From positions 52,104,716 to 52,168,715 of the forward strand of contig NC_084833.1 in assembly GCF_033115175.1 (NCBI RefSeq): DNA of 64,000 nt, read 5' to 3'. A program made the translations under genes and the position numbers. The stretch is from Lepus europaeus (Eukaryota > Chordata > Mammalia > Lagomorpha > Leporidae). This document shows positions 55,069 to 64,000 of the stretch, piece by piece (positions within the stretch are counted from its first letter, which is position 1; the number at the start of each line of letters is the position of its first letter). Under the pieces are notes generated by a model. That model made no database searches. It saw only the letters and a program-made list of their open reading frames with translations, and was not told the DNA's origin.

Positions 55069-55198
55069 CGGGGTCTTCCAAAAGTTCCTGGAAAATGCAC
55101 ATTATGAAAAAACTAGGCAGGAATTGCAAAAAGTTTTTCATCAAAATCAACTCATCCTTTAATTCCATTTTCCATGAACTTTTTGAAGTGCCCACATA
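55069..55198. mobile_element. Short non-autonomous DNA element with terminal inverted repeats
   Basis: GGGGTCTTCCAAAAGTTCCTGGAAAATG at the left is mirrored by CATTTTCCATGAACTTTTTGAAGTGCCC at the right (about 23 of 28 positions pair). The whole unit is about 130 bp. This is the clearest copy of its family in the window. Confidence 0.7.
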
Positions 55199-55360
55199 GG
55201 GACGGTGCTTACTTGTATTGCTACATTTTTATCCAACTGGCAGTGTGGTTGGTATGTTTGCACCAGCATTACAACAGCAGTGCATTGCACTATGGTGTTA
55301 TGCCGCTGCAGTACTTCCTACTCAATAAGAAATCTTCAGCTCTATTAAAAACATCTGGGT

Positions 55361-55701
55361 GGCCGGCTCCATGGCTCAATAGGCTAATCCTCTGCCTGTG
55401 GCGCCGGCACACCGGGTTCTAGTCCTGGTTGGGGCATTGGATTCTGTCCCGGTTGCCCCTCTTCCAGGCCAGCTCTCTGCTGTGGCCCGGGAGTGCAGTG
55501 GAGGATGGCCCAAGTCCTTGGGCCCTGCACCCCATGGGAGACCAGGAGAAGCACCTGGCTCCTGCCATCGGATCAGCGCGGTGCGCCGGCCGCAGGGCGC
55601 CGGCCACAGCAGTCATTGGAGGGTGAACCAACGGCAAAAAGGAAGACCTTTCTCGCTGTCTCTCTCTCTCACTGTCCACTCTGCCTGTCAAAAAAAAAAT
55701 A
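55361..55701 (+). mobile_element. CSINE, sense, GC-rich young subfamily
   Basis: TGGCCGGCTCCATGGCTCAATAGGC head, GTGGCGCCGGCAC, CTGTGGCCCGGGAGTGCAGTGGAGG body, GCGCGGTGCGCCGGCCGC with its CpGs kept, and CTGTCTCTCTCTCTC tract before the A-run. ACATCTGGG before and ACGTCTGGG after are a probable target duplication. Confidence 0.93.
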
Positions 55702-56150
55702 CGTCTGGGACCCCCGTCTCGTATGCAGTCCATCACTGATGTGTCATTATGCAGTGCCTGACTGTAAAACCTTCCTTACAGAAATAACGTGGGGAAAGCA
55801 AGAGGTGAGCAGTAAAAGCCAGGTGAGTCTAACTGCAGTTTCATTTTTTTAAGTTAAAAAGATTGAAATTTTTAAACTAAAAAAAAAAAAAATCTCATTC
55901 ATGCTGTATCCTTGGTCTCTCGATATTTGTATGAACTTTTTCAATTTTAGTTTTTACTAATTTTTCATACTCCTTGTAGAGTTTTTGTAAAATATTGAAT
56001 AGTTTAAAGGAGAAAATTCAAATCATTCTGAATGCTCCACTCAATAATAACTACTTGTAAAATACTCATGTGTTTTCTTCTGGCCTTTTTTCTTCTGTAG
56101 ATCTTTCACATCTAGAGAGCACTGTTTATTTCATTTTGTACTGGCCCTTT

Positions 56151-56151
<1 letters not shown>
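55702..56151. other. AT-rich intergenic, nothing recognised
   Basis: An A-run at 55880-55892. No nameable feature. Confidence 0.4.

Positions 56152-56182
<31 letters not shown>
56152..56182. repeat. (ATT)n microsatellite
   Basis: About nine ATT units next to the tail of an antisense CSINE, from whose tail it probably grew. Confidence 0.9.
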
Positions 56183-56183
56183 T

Positions 56184-56463
56184 TGAGATCTATCTATCTA
56201 TTTGAAAGACAATAGAGAGAGAGGGAGATACAAAGAGTGAGAGAGACCTTCCATCTACTGGTTCACTCCCCAAATGGTTACAACAGCCAGGGCTGGGCCA
56301 GGCCAAAGCCAGAAGCCTAGAATTCCATCAAGGTCTCCCACGAGGGTGGCAGGGGCCCAACTGGGCCATCATCTGTGGCTTTCCCAGGCCCATTAGGGAG
56401 GAGCTGGCTTGGAACTGGAGAATCTAGGACTCCAATCAGCACACTGTGGTGCAATTCTGGCCC
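56184..56463 (-). mobile_element. CSINE, antisense
   Basis: GATCTATCTATCTATTTGAAAGAC reversed tail, GAGAGAGAGACCTTCCATCTACTGGTTCAC, CAAGGTCTCCCACGAGGGTGGCAGGGGCCC, ending TGCAATTCTGGCCCC. Confidence 0.85.
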
Positions 56464-56666
56464 CATCTAATATTTCATTTCATCAGTGTCTTCCATCACT
56501 AAAATACTCTTTGAAAGCATGAGAAGTAAACAGATGAAAGCCCTCTGCTCCTTGGAGAACAGTTCCTGGAGGTCAAGAGCAGAAGCAGGGGGACTGCATG
56601 GTGACTGTGTTGGCCTGAAGCAGGGTGGGAAGCATTCAGGTTCAGGATGCACTGCGGGAGGAGTCA

Positions 56667-56938
56667 GCATTTGGCACAGATGTTAGGATGCTGGTTAAGA
56701 TCCCCACGGCCCATGCTGGATTGCCAGGGCTCATGTCCCAGCTCAGGCTCCTGATTCCAGCTTCCCGGGAGTCTCCAGCCCCACAATGACTGCTCAGGTA
56801 GTTGGGTTCCTGCCACCCACAGGACTCAAGTAAGACCTGGATTGAGTTCTCGGGCCACAGCTTCAGCCCTATCCCAGCCCCAGCTGTTGCAGGCATTTGG
56901 GGAGTGAACCTGTGAATGGGAGCACTCTGCTTCTCAGA
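56667..56938 (+). mobile_element. CSINE, sense, old and tail-less
   Basis: ATTTGGCACAGATGTTAGGATGCTGGTTAAGATCC head and GCAGGCATTTGGGGAGTGAACC block. The A-rich tail is lost. Confidence 0.7.
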
Positions 56939-57439
56939 AACAATAAGAAAATTGTACTGGGAAGAAAGAAGAGCCAGGTCTTGGAGATGGACTGGGTGTG
57001 GAGCGAGGCGAGCATGGATAATCCCCAGTGTTCGCCAGAGCTGCTGGGCGCAGCTGGGTGCCGTTTACTGAGATGGGAGGGACTGAAGGTGGGGCAGCTC
57101 TGCAGAACATCTTTGCCAAGGGGACAATCTGGCGACTCGAGTCTTTCAGAAGACCGTGCCAGGGCGGGCGAGGGGAGGCAGAGCGGGTGACGCGCTCAGA
57201 AGAGGCTGGCACATGTGGCGGAGATTTTGGAAAACGTTTTCCCCGACGACAACTCTTGAGCAATTCAGAGACGCCCTCCTGACTGAGGGCCAGGTTACAT
57301 TCCCAAAGTAGGGCTTCCAGCTTTGCACAAGGAGAGCACAGACGCGGTCCTCAGCCCTGAAATGCTGACGCAGTGTGCATCTCTCACTCTGCGAATAGAA
57401 TGCGCTGTGCTAGACGCACGGTGACTGCCGGTAACAGAG
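56939..57439. other. Intergenic, nothing recognised
   Basis: Opposite-strand chance frames of 97 and 109 codons at 56897-57263. No domain. Confidence 0.4.
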
Positions 57440-57640
57440 CAAAGGCCTCCCCCGCCTCGTGGAGCTGACAGTGGACAAAGGTGCAAGACGACAAAGTCAG
57501 TGGAAAGAGTATGGAGTCGTCTATAACAGGCAGAGGTGGCTGGGAGGTGTAGAAGGTGGACTGCGGTTGGAGCTTTTGGTTAGGGACGTCTCGCCTGGAA
57601 GGTGACACTGGAGCCACGTGGAGAGGAGAGTCTTGGGAAT
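57440..57640 (+). repeat. Ancient medium-reiterated repeat, same type as 8575
   Basis: GCCTCGTGGAGCTGACAGTGGAC and the following GGAAGGTGACACTGGAGCC wording is the 5' part of the repeat whose later part is at 8575-9560. Weak. Confidence 0.3.
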
Positions 57641-58564
57641 GACCTGGGATTCTGGGTCTCTTGTGGTGACTGGTATGAATGAGACCTGTGAGATTTGTTC
57701 TGATGTCCTCAAGGCATAGGCATGAGGGGCCTAAGAATAAATTTAGCCAGTGTGGCTCAAACTCTCTTGTCTATAACCTACAATAAGAAATTTTTTTTGC
57801 AACACGATTTAGTAGACACATACACACTTGAAATAGATCTCGCTTCTCCTTAGTGGATGAGATGCGCTCTGGTATATTCTACCCCATTTATTTGAGCACT
57901 AAGTGTTGGTCTCAAGCTACCATACTGATTTCACAGCCTACTACAGGGCTGTGATCTGCAGCCTGAAAACACAGATCACATCGAACCTCCTCCTTCCAGG
58001 GTCCCAGATGAGTTGTTACTTGTTAATCTCTCAAGAGACTTGGAGCCTTGACACTACAAGCTCTAAGGAGGTAGGTGCTCTGGTTCATTCTCACCTTCAT
58101 GACCCTGATGCCCAGGACTCCACATAGTAGATCCACACAGTAGATGGCCAAGAAATTGCCTAAATAAATGGATGAAAAGCCAAGTCCACAGCCACTTAGC
58201 GAAAGAACAATGCCTCATTTCAAAGTCAAGCTAGAACAATCAGACAATTGTTGATCAGGCAATAGCAGAAATTTCATAATTCCATAGGAGAATAAATCTT
58301 AATTTCAATGTAAAAATAAATTGTTGCTTTGGCACTTTACAAGTGACAGCTTAGATAATTACAGAGTCCTCTGTGTGTGTAAAGCCTCATCTATCCATTG
58401 TCCCTCTGCCCAAACCTGAATTGAAAGCACATGGGTAAAGCAAATGTCTTCTTTCCTCCTTCCTTCCCACCAACCACCTTCTCGTGTGTTGGGCAGCTGG
58501 ACTGCAAATGCTTTGGAGAAGAACGATTGAAATCGTTACTAGGACTTCCTTCTCCCCATTGCTC
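57641..58564. other. Intergenic, nothing recognised
   Basis: The end near 58110-58180 (AGTAGATCCACACAGTAGATGG...AAATAAATGGATGA) faintly resembles an L2 3' end. Otherwise nothing. Confidence 0.35.
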
Positions 58565-58817
58565 TGCAGCAGCTTTATGAAGTATAATTAGCAGACAATA
58601 AACTGCACAGCTTTTGACATGACCATGCACCTGTGAAACAGCACAGTCAAGACAATGAAAGCAGACACTACATTAGCCACAAGTTTGTTTTTTTTTTTTT
58701 CCCCACTTGCCCTATTATAATCCTTTTTTTGCATACCATTCCCTATTTCTCTCCTGCATCCCCAAGCAACCACTGGTAAGTTTTCCATATCTGTTCAATA
58801 GTTTGTATTTTCTATAG

Positions 58818-59137
58818 TTTTTTTTTTTTTATTTGACAGGTAGAGTTACAGACAGTGAGAGAGAGAGACAGAGAAAGGTCTTCCTTCCATTGGTTTACTC
58901 CCCAAATGGCCGCCATGGCCAGCGCTGCACCAATCTGAAGCCAGGAGCCAGGTGCTTCTTCCTGGTCTCCCATGCAGGTATAGGGGCCCAAGGAATTGGG
59001 CCATCCTCCACTGCCCTCCTGGGCCACAGCAGAGAGCTGGACTGGAAGGGGAGCAACTGGGACCAGAACCCAGCGCCCATACGGGATGCCGGCGCCGCAG
59101 GTGGAGGATTAACCAAGTAAGCCACAATGCCGGCCTC
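58818..59137 (-). mobile_element. CSINE, antisense, young, first insertion at a reused target
   Basis: T-run tail, GGTCTTCCTTCCATTGGTTTAC, TGGTCTCCCATGCAGGTATAGGGGCCC and head ending CAATGCCGGCC. GTATTTTCTATAG flanks it at 58805-58817 and 59138-59150. Confidence 0.93.
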
Positions 59138-59155
59138 GTATTTTCTATAGTTTTT

Positions 59156-59488
59156 AAAAAAGATTTTTAAAATTTATTTATTTTAAAGAGTTACACAGAG
59201 AGAGAAGGAGAGACAAAGAAAAAGAAAGGTCTTCTATCCACTGGTTCACTCCCCAGTTGGCTGCAATGGCCGAAGCTGCACCAATCCAAAGCCAGGAGCC
59301 AGGAGCTTCTTCCAGGTCTCCCATGTGGGTGCAGGGACCCAAGCACTTGAGCCATCTTCAACTGCTTTCTCAGGCCACAGCAGAGAGCTGGATCAGAAGT
59401 GGAGCAGCCAGGACTCGAACCTGCGCCCATATGGGGTGCCAGCATTGGAGGAGATGGCTTTTACCAGCTATGCCACAGAGCCGGTCCC
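59156..59488 (-). mobile_element. CSINE, antisense, second insertion at the same target
   Basis: AAAAAAGATTTTTAAAATTTATTTATTTTAAAGAG reversed tail, GGTCTTCTATCCACTGGTTCAC body, head ending GAGCCGGTCCC. ATTTTCTATAGTTTT before (59140) and ATTTTCTATAATTTT after (59489) are its target duplication. Confidence 0.92.
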
Positions 59489-61235
59489 ATTTTCTATAAT
59501 TTTATATAAGAGGAATAAAAGAGTATGTACTCATCTTTTATCTGGCTCCTTTCACTAATCATAATCATTTTGAGCTTCATCCACGTTGAGGATTTATTCT
59601 TTTTTCACTGACAAGTAGTATTCCATTGTATGGTTACACCACAGTTTGCTTATCTGTTCCACCTGTTGATGTACCATTGATATTCCCTGTTTAGGAATAT
59701 TACAAAAACAGTTGCTATAAACATTGGTGTAGAAGACTTTATATGGACTTAAGACTTTGTTTCTCATGGATAAAGACATGGTAGTGAAAAATCTGCTTCC
59801 TAAGAAACTACCAAATTGTGTTTCAAAGTGTGCCATTTTACATTACCACCAAAAATGTATGAGAATCCCAGTTTCTCTACACTCTTGACAACATTTTGTA
59901 AGATTAGTTTTTTGTTCCTTTGTGCATGTGTGTGTTTAGCCATTTTTAATAGGTTTGCAGTGTTGTCTCACTGAAATTTTAATTTGGATTTTCCCAACAT
60001 GTTGACTTATTTTCATGCACTTGTCATCTACATATGTTTTTGGTGAAGTATCTGTTTTAATTTTTTTAATAGAAATGAGGTTTTCATTTTCTTATTATTG
60101 AGTGTGGGATGTTGTAGACAAGTCAAAGAGGGTTTTTTTTTTTTTTTTACTTTTTGCAAATATTTTCTTCCAATGTGTGGCTTGTCTTTTAATTCTCTTA
60201 ATGTTTTTCAAAGAGTAGAAGTCTTTAATTTTGATCAAGTCGAATTTAACAAAAGATTACAAAGGTTTTCTCCTAAGAAGACTCAGAATTTTAAGTTATA
60301 TAATTGATTATTCAGTTTAAGCAGCTTTTTGCAGTATAGATCAAAGTATAGGCCAAAAGTACCCCTTTGAAAAGTATGATTCAGCTGTAGCAGATAGTCC
60401 TTGCACTTTTGACAGAAATTAGTTGTATGTACGTGTGTGTCTAGGTATTCCCTGTTCTGTTCCATTTATCTGTCTTTGTGCCAACCCTATACTGTTTCAG
60501 TTACAGTACCTATATAACATCCTAAAATCACTAAGTATTGGTATTCTAACTTTGTTCTTTCTTCAAATTGCTTTGGCTATTCTAAACCCTTTGCATTTCC
60601 ATATGAATTCTAGAATCAGCATGTTAATTTTTACCCCCAACCTAACCTACCCAAAAAAAAGCCTGCTGGGATTTTTGGTATTCTGGACCATGAGCAAGTT
60701 ATTCCTTTCCATTTAAGGATTCTTTAATTTCTCTCAGGAGCATATTTCACAGGTCTTACACATCTTTTGCCAGATGTATCCTCAAGTACTTCATATTTGT
60801 GATGAATAATAAATAGTACACTTTTTAAATGTCCATTTTGAGTCATTTGTCTCAAGCATATAGAAATAAAATTTTTTAAATGCTAGTCTTGTATCTGGCA
60901 ATTTGTTCAATTCATTTATTAGATATATTAGGGTTTTTGGGTAGATTCCTTTAGAGTTTCTATATGAACAAGTGTGCCATCTTGGAATAGAGTTTTACTT
61001 CTTCCCTTCCTTTCTGGTTGTCTTTTATTTCTTTTTCTTGTCTCAATGCATAGGCTATGCACTGAAGAGAGTAAAGATATTCTACTTATTAGGTTAGAGT
61101 TTTATTAACTTTATTGTTCTTCTCAAAGAATCAGCTTTTGGGTTTCTCTTGTCTGTTTTACTGATTTCCACTCTAATCTTCATTATCTTTTCTTTCACTT
61201 ACTTTGGGTTTTAATTTTCTTCTTGCTCTAATTTC

Positions 61236-61265
61236 TTTTATTTGAGAAGCAGACACACACAAATA

Positions 61266-61315
<50 letters not shown>

Positions 61316-61540
61316 ATTCTCTAAATGCCCACAACAATTGGGAACAAACCATCAGCCAGGAACTGAATCCAGGTCCCCCAGCAGATAGGAGGAGCCCAAT
61401 TACTTGCTCTATCACCAGTGCTTCCCAGGGTTTGTATTAGCAGGAAACTGGAGTCAGGAGGGGAGCCAGGTACCGAACCCAGGCACTACATAGGAAACAT
61501 GGGTGTTTCAACACTAAGGTTACCACTAAGCTAAATGTCT
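61236..61540 (-). mobile_element. CSINE, antisense, old, with expanded CA/GA repeat
   Basis: TTTTATTTGAGAAGCAG is the reversed tail. The normal purine-rich block has grown into (CA)n(GA)n at 61252-61312. ATCCAGGTCCCCCAGCAGATAGGAGGAGCCC is body text. Confidence 0.7.
61252..61312. repeat. (CA)n(GA)n compound microsatellite
   Basis: ACACACACA units pass directly into about 16 AG units. Confidence 0.95.
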
Positions 61541-62127
61541 CTGCCTTTCAGATAAATAAAAAATATTTCACTAAAACATTTTCAACAAATAAGTAGCTCT
61601 TGATTCTTTTGGAAGTCTGGGGGATTTTAAAAAGGTGCACCAGGTGGCTGTGGACCCACGGCAACCCGCAGCACTAAAAGGGGCCATGGCTGTCACGGCA
61701 CTCCAGGAAGCCTCACCCTCTGTCAACATAACTGCTGAAAACACTGATGTGCTCCTCTGCCTGTAGCCTGCAGGCCAGGAGACGGGTAAGGCGGAGCCTG
61801 GAAAGAGCACACACCTCGGTGCGTTCATCTCTAAATTGGGAGATTTCAAAAGACGGGCTGACAAACGGACTCATAAACCTGTGATGCTTATCTTCAGAGA
61901 ATTAGAGCAGCAGCCTGGAAGATACTGCCACTGATGTAATCTTCAAACCGTCCAAGGTGGTGCGCCCGGGACTGCAGTGTTCCCTGGGCCCCTCGAGGCT
62001 GCAGTGAGGTTTTGCTGATGGGCATCTGCAGAGCTGCGGGAACACGCGTGGGCATGAGACTTGCAGGGAAGACGGCCCTCTGGCAAAATCCCAGCTTCAC
62101 CAGTTCCTGATGCTGTGAGCGGGGGCA
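61541..62127. other. Intergenic, nothing recognised
   Basis: One 97-codon minus-strand chance frame. No nameable feature. Confidence 0.4.
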
Positions 62128-62133
62128 CAGCCA

Positions 62134-62165
<32 letters not shown>

Positions 62166-62340
62166 CTCTCTCCTCTCTCTTCACCCCCTTTCTGTCTCTC
62201 CTTTCTCTTGCTCTCTCCCCTTCCCCCTCTCTTCCCTCTCTCCCCTCTCCTCTCTCCTTTCTCTCTCTCCACACTCTCCTGTCCCCACCTTCTCTCTCCT
62301 CTCCTCTCTCTCCCTCTTCTCTCTCCTTCTCCCTCCATTT
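62128..62340. repeat. Polypyrimidine (CT-rich) low-complexity tract, about 210 bp
   Basis: Almost purely C and T on the plus strand, with imperfect CTCTCTCC and TTTCTCTC units. Opposite-strand Arg/Glu/Gly-rich open frames (up to 211 codons) are a product of this composition. Confidence 0.9.
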
Positions 62341-62639
62341 CCCAGGCTGTGTTCTTCCAGGTCTTTTGAAAGTGTCACAGCTCACATGACAGGTGACAGG
62401 GTGACAGGGTAACATCAGTAACACCCCCCTTTCTGAAGTCTCACTCAAGTCTTCAGCCTCTGTGGTGGGCCTCGCCCACACTGAAGAGCCCAGCACAGTG
62501 CTGAGCATCCAGTTTGCAAAGGGCGCCAAGCTTGCCCAGCTCAGGTGTCACAGCCCAATGCAGTCCAAGATCTTCCATGTGTAGGAGTGGCTTGAGTTAC
62601 CTCTAGTGATGGGTACGCTCACCTGTGCCACTTCGGTCG
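62341..62639. other. Intergenic, nothing recognised
   Basis: A GGTGACAGGGTGACAGGGT short repeat at 62391-62411. Nothing else. Confidence 0.35.
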
Positions 62640-63204
62640 CCCTAATTTCACTTTGGGACATACCCACTCCCAAGACTGCCCGGACAGAGCTTCATGATTG
62701 TGTCTATTATATTGATTTGGGAATTATTTGCTATTTTATAGACCGCCCCACTAGAAGGTAAAACTGTTAGAGGCTAGAGTTGTGTGTTGCTCCCCTTGAT
62801 ATTCCCAACACCTGTTCTGTTGAATACAGTAGGGCTGGATTTTTTTTTCTTTTTTTTTTTTTTAATTTGAAATACAGAGTTACAGAGAGAGGTAGAGCCA
62901 AAGAGAAAGAGAAGTCTTCCATCCGCTGGTTCACTTCCCAATCGGCCATAATGGCCGGAGCTAAGCCAATCTGAAGCCAGGAGCCAGGAGCCTCCTCTGG
63001 GTCTCCTACACAGGCACAGGGGCCCAAGGACTTTGGCCATCTTCTACTGCTTTCCCAGGCTACAACAGAGAGCTGGATCAGAAGTGGAGCAGCCAGGACC
63101 TGAACCAGCGCCCACATGGGAGGCCGAAGGCCAGGGCTCTAACCTACTGCACCACAGCGCCAGCCCCAGTAGGGCCTTTTTTGAAATAAAAAATGAACAA
63201 TGAA
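62640..63204 (+). repeat. L2 3' end, sense, split by a CSINE
   Basis: CCCACTAGAAGGTAAAACTGTTAGAGGC, GTGTTGCTCCCCTTGATATTCCCAACACC and CAGTAGGG before the SINE, then AATAAAAAATGAACAATGAA after it, form the conserved L2 terminus. Confidence 0.6.
62837..63166 (-). mobile_element. CSINE, antisense, with 9-bp target duplication
   Basis: CAGTAGGGC at 62828-62836 and 63167-63175 flanks a CSINE with reversed tail, GTCTTCCATCCGCTGGTTCAC, GGTCTCCTACACAGGCACAGGGGCCC and head ending CAGCGCCAGCCC. Confidence 0.93.
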
Positions 63205-63543
63205 AGAGGCCAGCATTGTGGCACCATGGATTAAGCCACCACTTACCATGCCAGGCATCCTATATCAGAATGCCGGTTCAAGTCTCAGCTGCTCTGTTTG
63301 CAATCCAGTTTCCTCCTAATGGGCCTGGGAAGGCAGCAGAGGGTGGCCTAAGTGTTTGGGCCCTTGCTACTCATGTAGGAGACCAGTATGCAGTTCCTAG
63401 ATCAGGCTTCAGCATGGCCCAGACCTGGCTGTTGCAGCTATTTAGGGAGTGAATGAGAGGATGGAATCTTTGCCACCTGCCCCAACCCTGCCTTGGCTCT
63501 CTGTCTTTCAAATAAATAACTAATTTTAAAAATGAGCAGTGAA
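63190..63543 (+). mobile_element. CSINE, sense, with 15-bp target duplication
   Basis: AAAATGAACAATGAA (63190-63204) and AAAATGAGCAGTGAA (63529-63543) flank the SINE at 63205-63528 (GAGGCCAGCATTGTGGCACC head, GCCTGGGAAGGCAGCAGAGGG body, CTTTCAAATAAATAAC tail). Confidence 0.9.
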
Positions 63544-63767
63544 TGGACTCATAGAAGGGCGGTGGGCATGATATCTGAAAAGGATAGGCTTGAACTGGGT
63601 CCGAGATAGAAAATCAGCAAGCTAAGAGCCTCGGGAATTGTTCCCAGGAATCCTAACCCAGGTGGGCAGGACATCCTCCCTGGAGAACAGGAGCAGCGAG
63701 GTAGAGCAGCAGGGACAGAGACTCCACTGTCGCATGGACCTCTGTTCAAACCCCGTCTCTTCCGTGG
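63544..63767. other. Intergenic, nothing recognised
   Basis: A 123-codon minus-strand frame at 63549-63920 has no recognisable domain. Confidence 0.4.
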
Positions 63768-63880
63768 ACTTATGGACTGAATGGTGTCCTCTCCCTCACA
63801 AATTCCTACACTGAGGCTTGAACCCTGGTGATGGCATTTGCAGATGGAGCCTTTAAGGAGATCATTAAGGCTACCTGACT
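63768..63880 (+). repeat. MaLR-type LTR 5' fragment, sense
   Basis: TTATGGACTGAATGGTGTCC, CAAATTCCTACACTGAGGCTTGAACCC and GGAGCCTTTAAGGAGATCATTAAGG follow the order seen at 10240. Confidence 0.45.
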
Positions 63881-63931
63881 GTGTGTATATATTTACGTAT
63901 ACAGATGGCTTGAATACCAAGATAGATCCAT

Positions 63932-63937
63932 TGATAT

Positions 63938-63978
<41 letters not shown>
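63932..63978. repeat. (GATA)n microsatellite
   Basis: About eleven TAGA/GATA units, uninterrupted. Confidence 0.95.
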
Positions 63979-64000
63979 CAGCACAGGGCAAGACAGTATA

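Larger units (their letters stand above)
58565..61230 (-). repeat. Old L1 (L1M-type), antisense, long, split by two CSINEs
   Basis: About 2 kb of antisense ORF2 and 3' UTR remain. On the minus strand 59594-59836 still encodes HQQVEQISKLWCNHTMEYYL, which is the end of ORF2. CACTGACAAGTAGTATTCCATTGTATGG, ATTACCACCAAAAATGTATGAGAATCCCAG and AAGAATCAGCTTTTGGGTTTC are standard antisense-L1 phrases. Many stops. Confidence 0.8.

Noticed and set aside
61894-62529. 211-codon and 131-codon Arg/Glu/Gly-rich frames on the minus strand
   Set aside because: They are the translation of the CT-rich tract, which has no stop-forming composition on that strand.

Overview
The window is mammalian nuclear DNA, almost certainly from a rabbit or another lagomorph. 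About 27 copies of the tRNA-derived lagomorph C-repeat SINE (CSINE) are spread over both strands, and there is a full-length L1 of rabbit type. I found no intact host protein-coding gene. The content is interspersed repeats of several ages, one processed pseudogene, one endogenous retrovirus, microsatellites, and intergenic sequence in which I recognise nothing.

Layout. 1-14.2 kb: AT-rich, packed with CSINEs, old antisense L1 pieces, MaLR/ERVL-type LTR-like elements (mostly antisense), a hAT fossil and short terminal-inverted-repeat elements. 14.2-29.6 kb: richer in GC, fewer repeats, with a few CSINE, MIR and L2 copies; open frames here are chance frames. 29.6-30.6 kb: an old truncated L1. 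31.0-31.46 kb: a processed pseudogene of WTAP that appears to derive from the short (about 151-residue) isoform. 32.9-40.56 kb: a full-length L1 with two tandem 5'-UTR units, intact ORF1 (345 aa) and intact ORF2 (1274 aa, all visible catalytic residues kept), a poly(A) tail and a perfect 18-bp target-site duplication, inserted into an antisense CSINE. 42.5-42.9 kb: the 3' end of a second, truncated L1.

43.95-48.86 kb: a class I (gammaretrovirus-like) provirus with two LTRs of about 324 bp, a primer-binding site closest to tRNA-Phe (ERV-F-like), broken gag and protease, a short remnant of reverse transcriptase fused by deletion to env, and an env 3' half that stays open apart from one stop codon. 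48.9-64 kb: old antisense L1 (50.9-52.0 and 58.6-61.2 kb), L2, MIR, more CSINEs, a 33-nt U2 snRNA-like fragment, a 210-bp CT-rich tract and a GATA microsatellite.

The genes do not form a pathway. The history is one of nested insertion: CSINEs inside L2, MIR and L1 fossils, and the young L1 inside a CSINE. The intact L1 is the only element with a plausible present function, supplying retrotransposition proteins in cis and machinery that CSINEs and mRNA retrocopies would use in trans. Boundaries of old repeats were judged by eye and may be wrong by tens of bases. Names of old families are tentative because no library search was possible.
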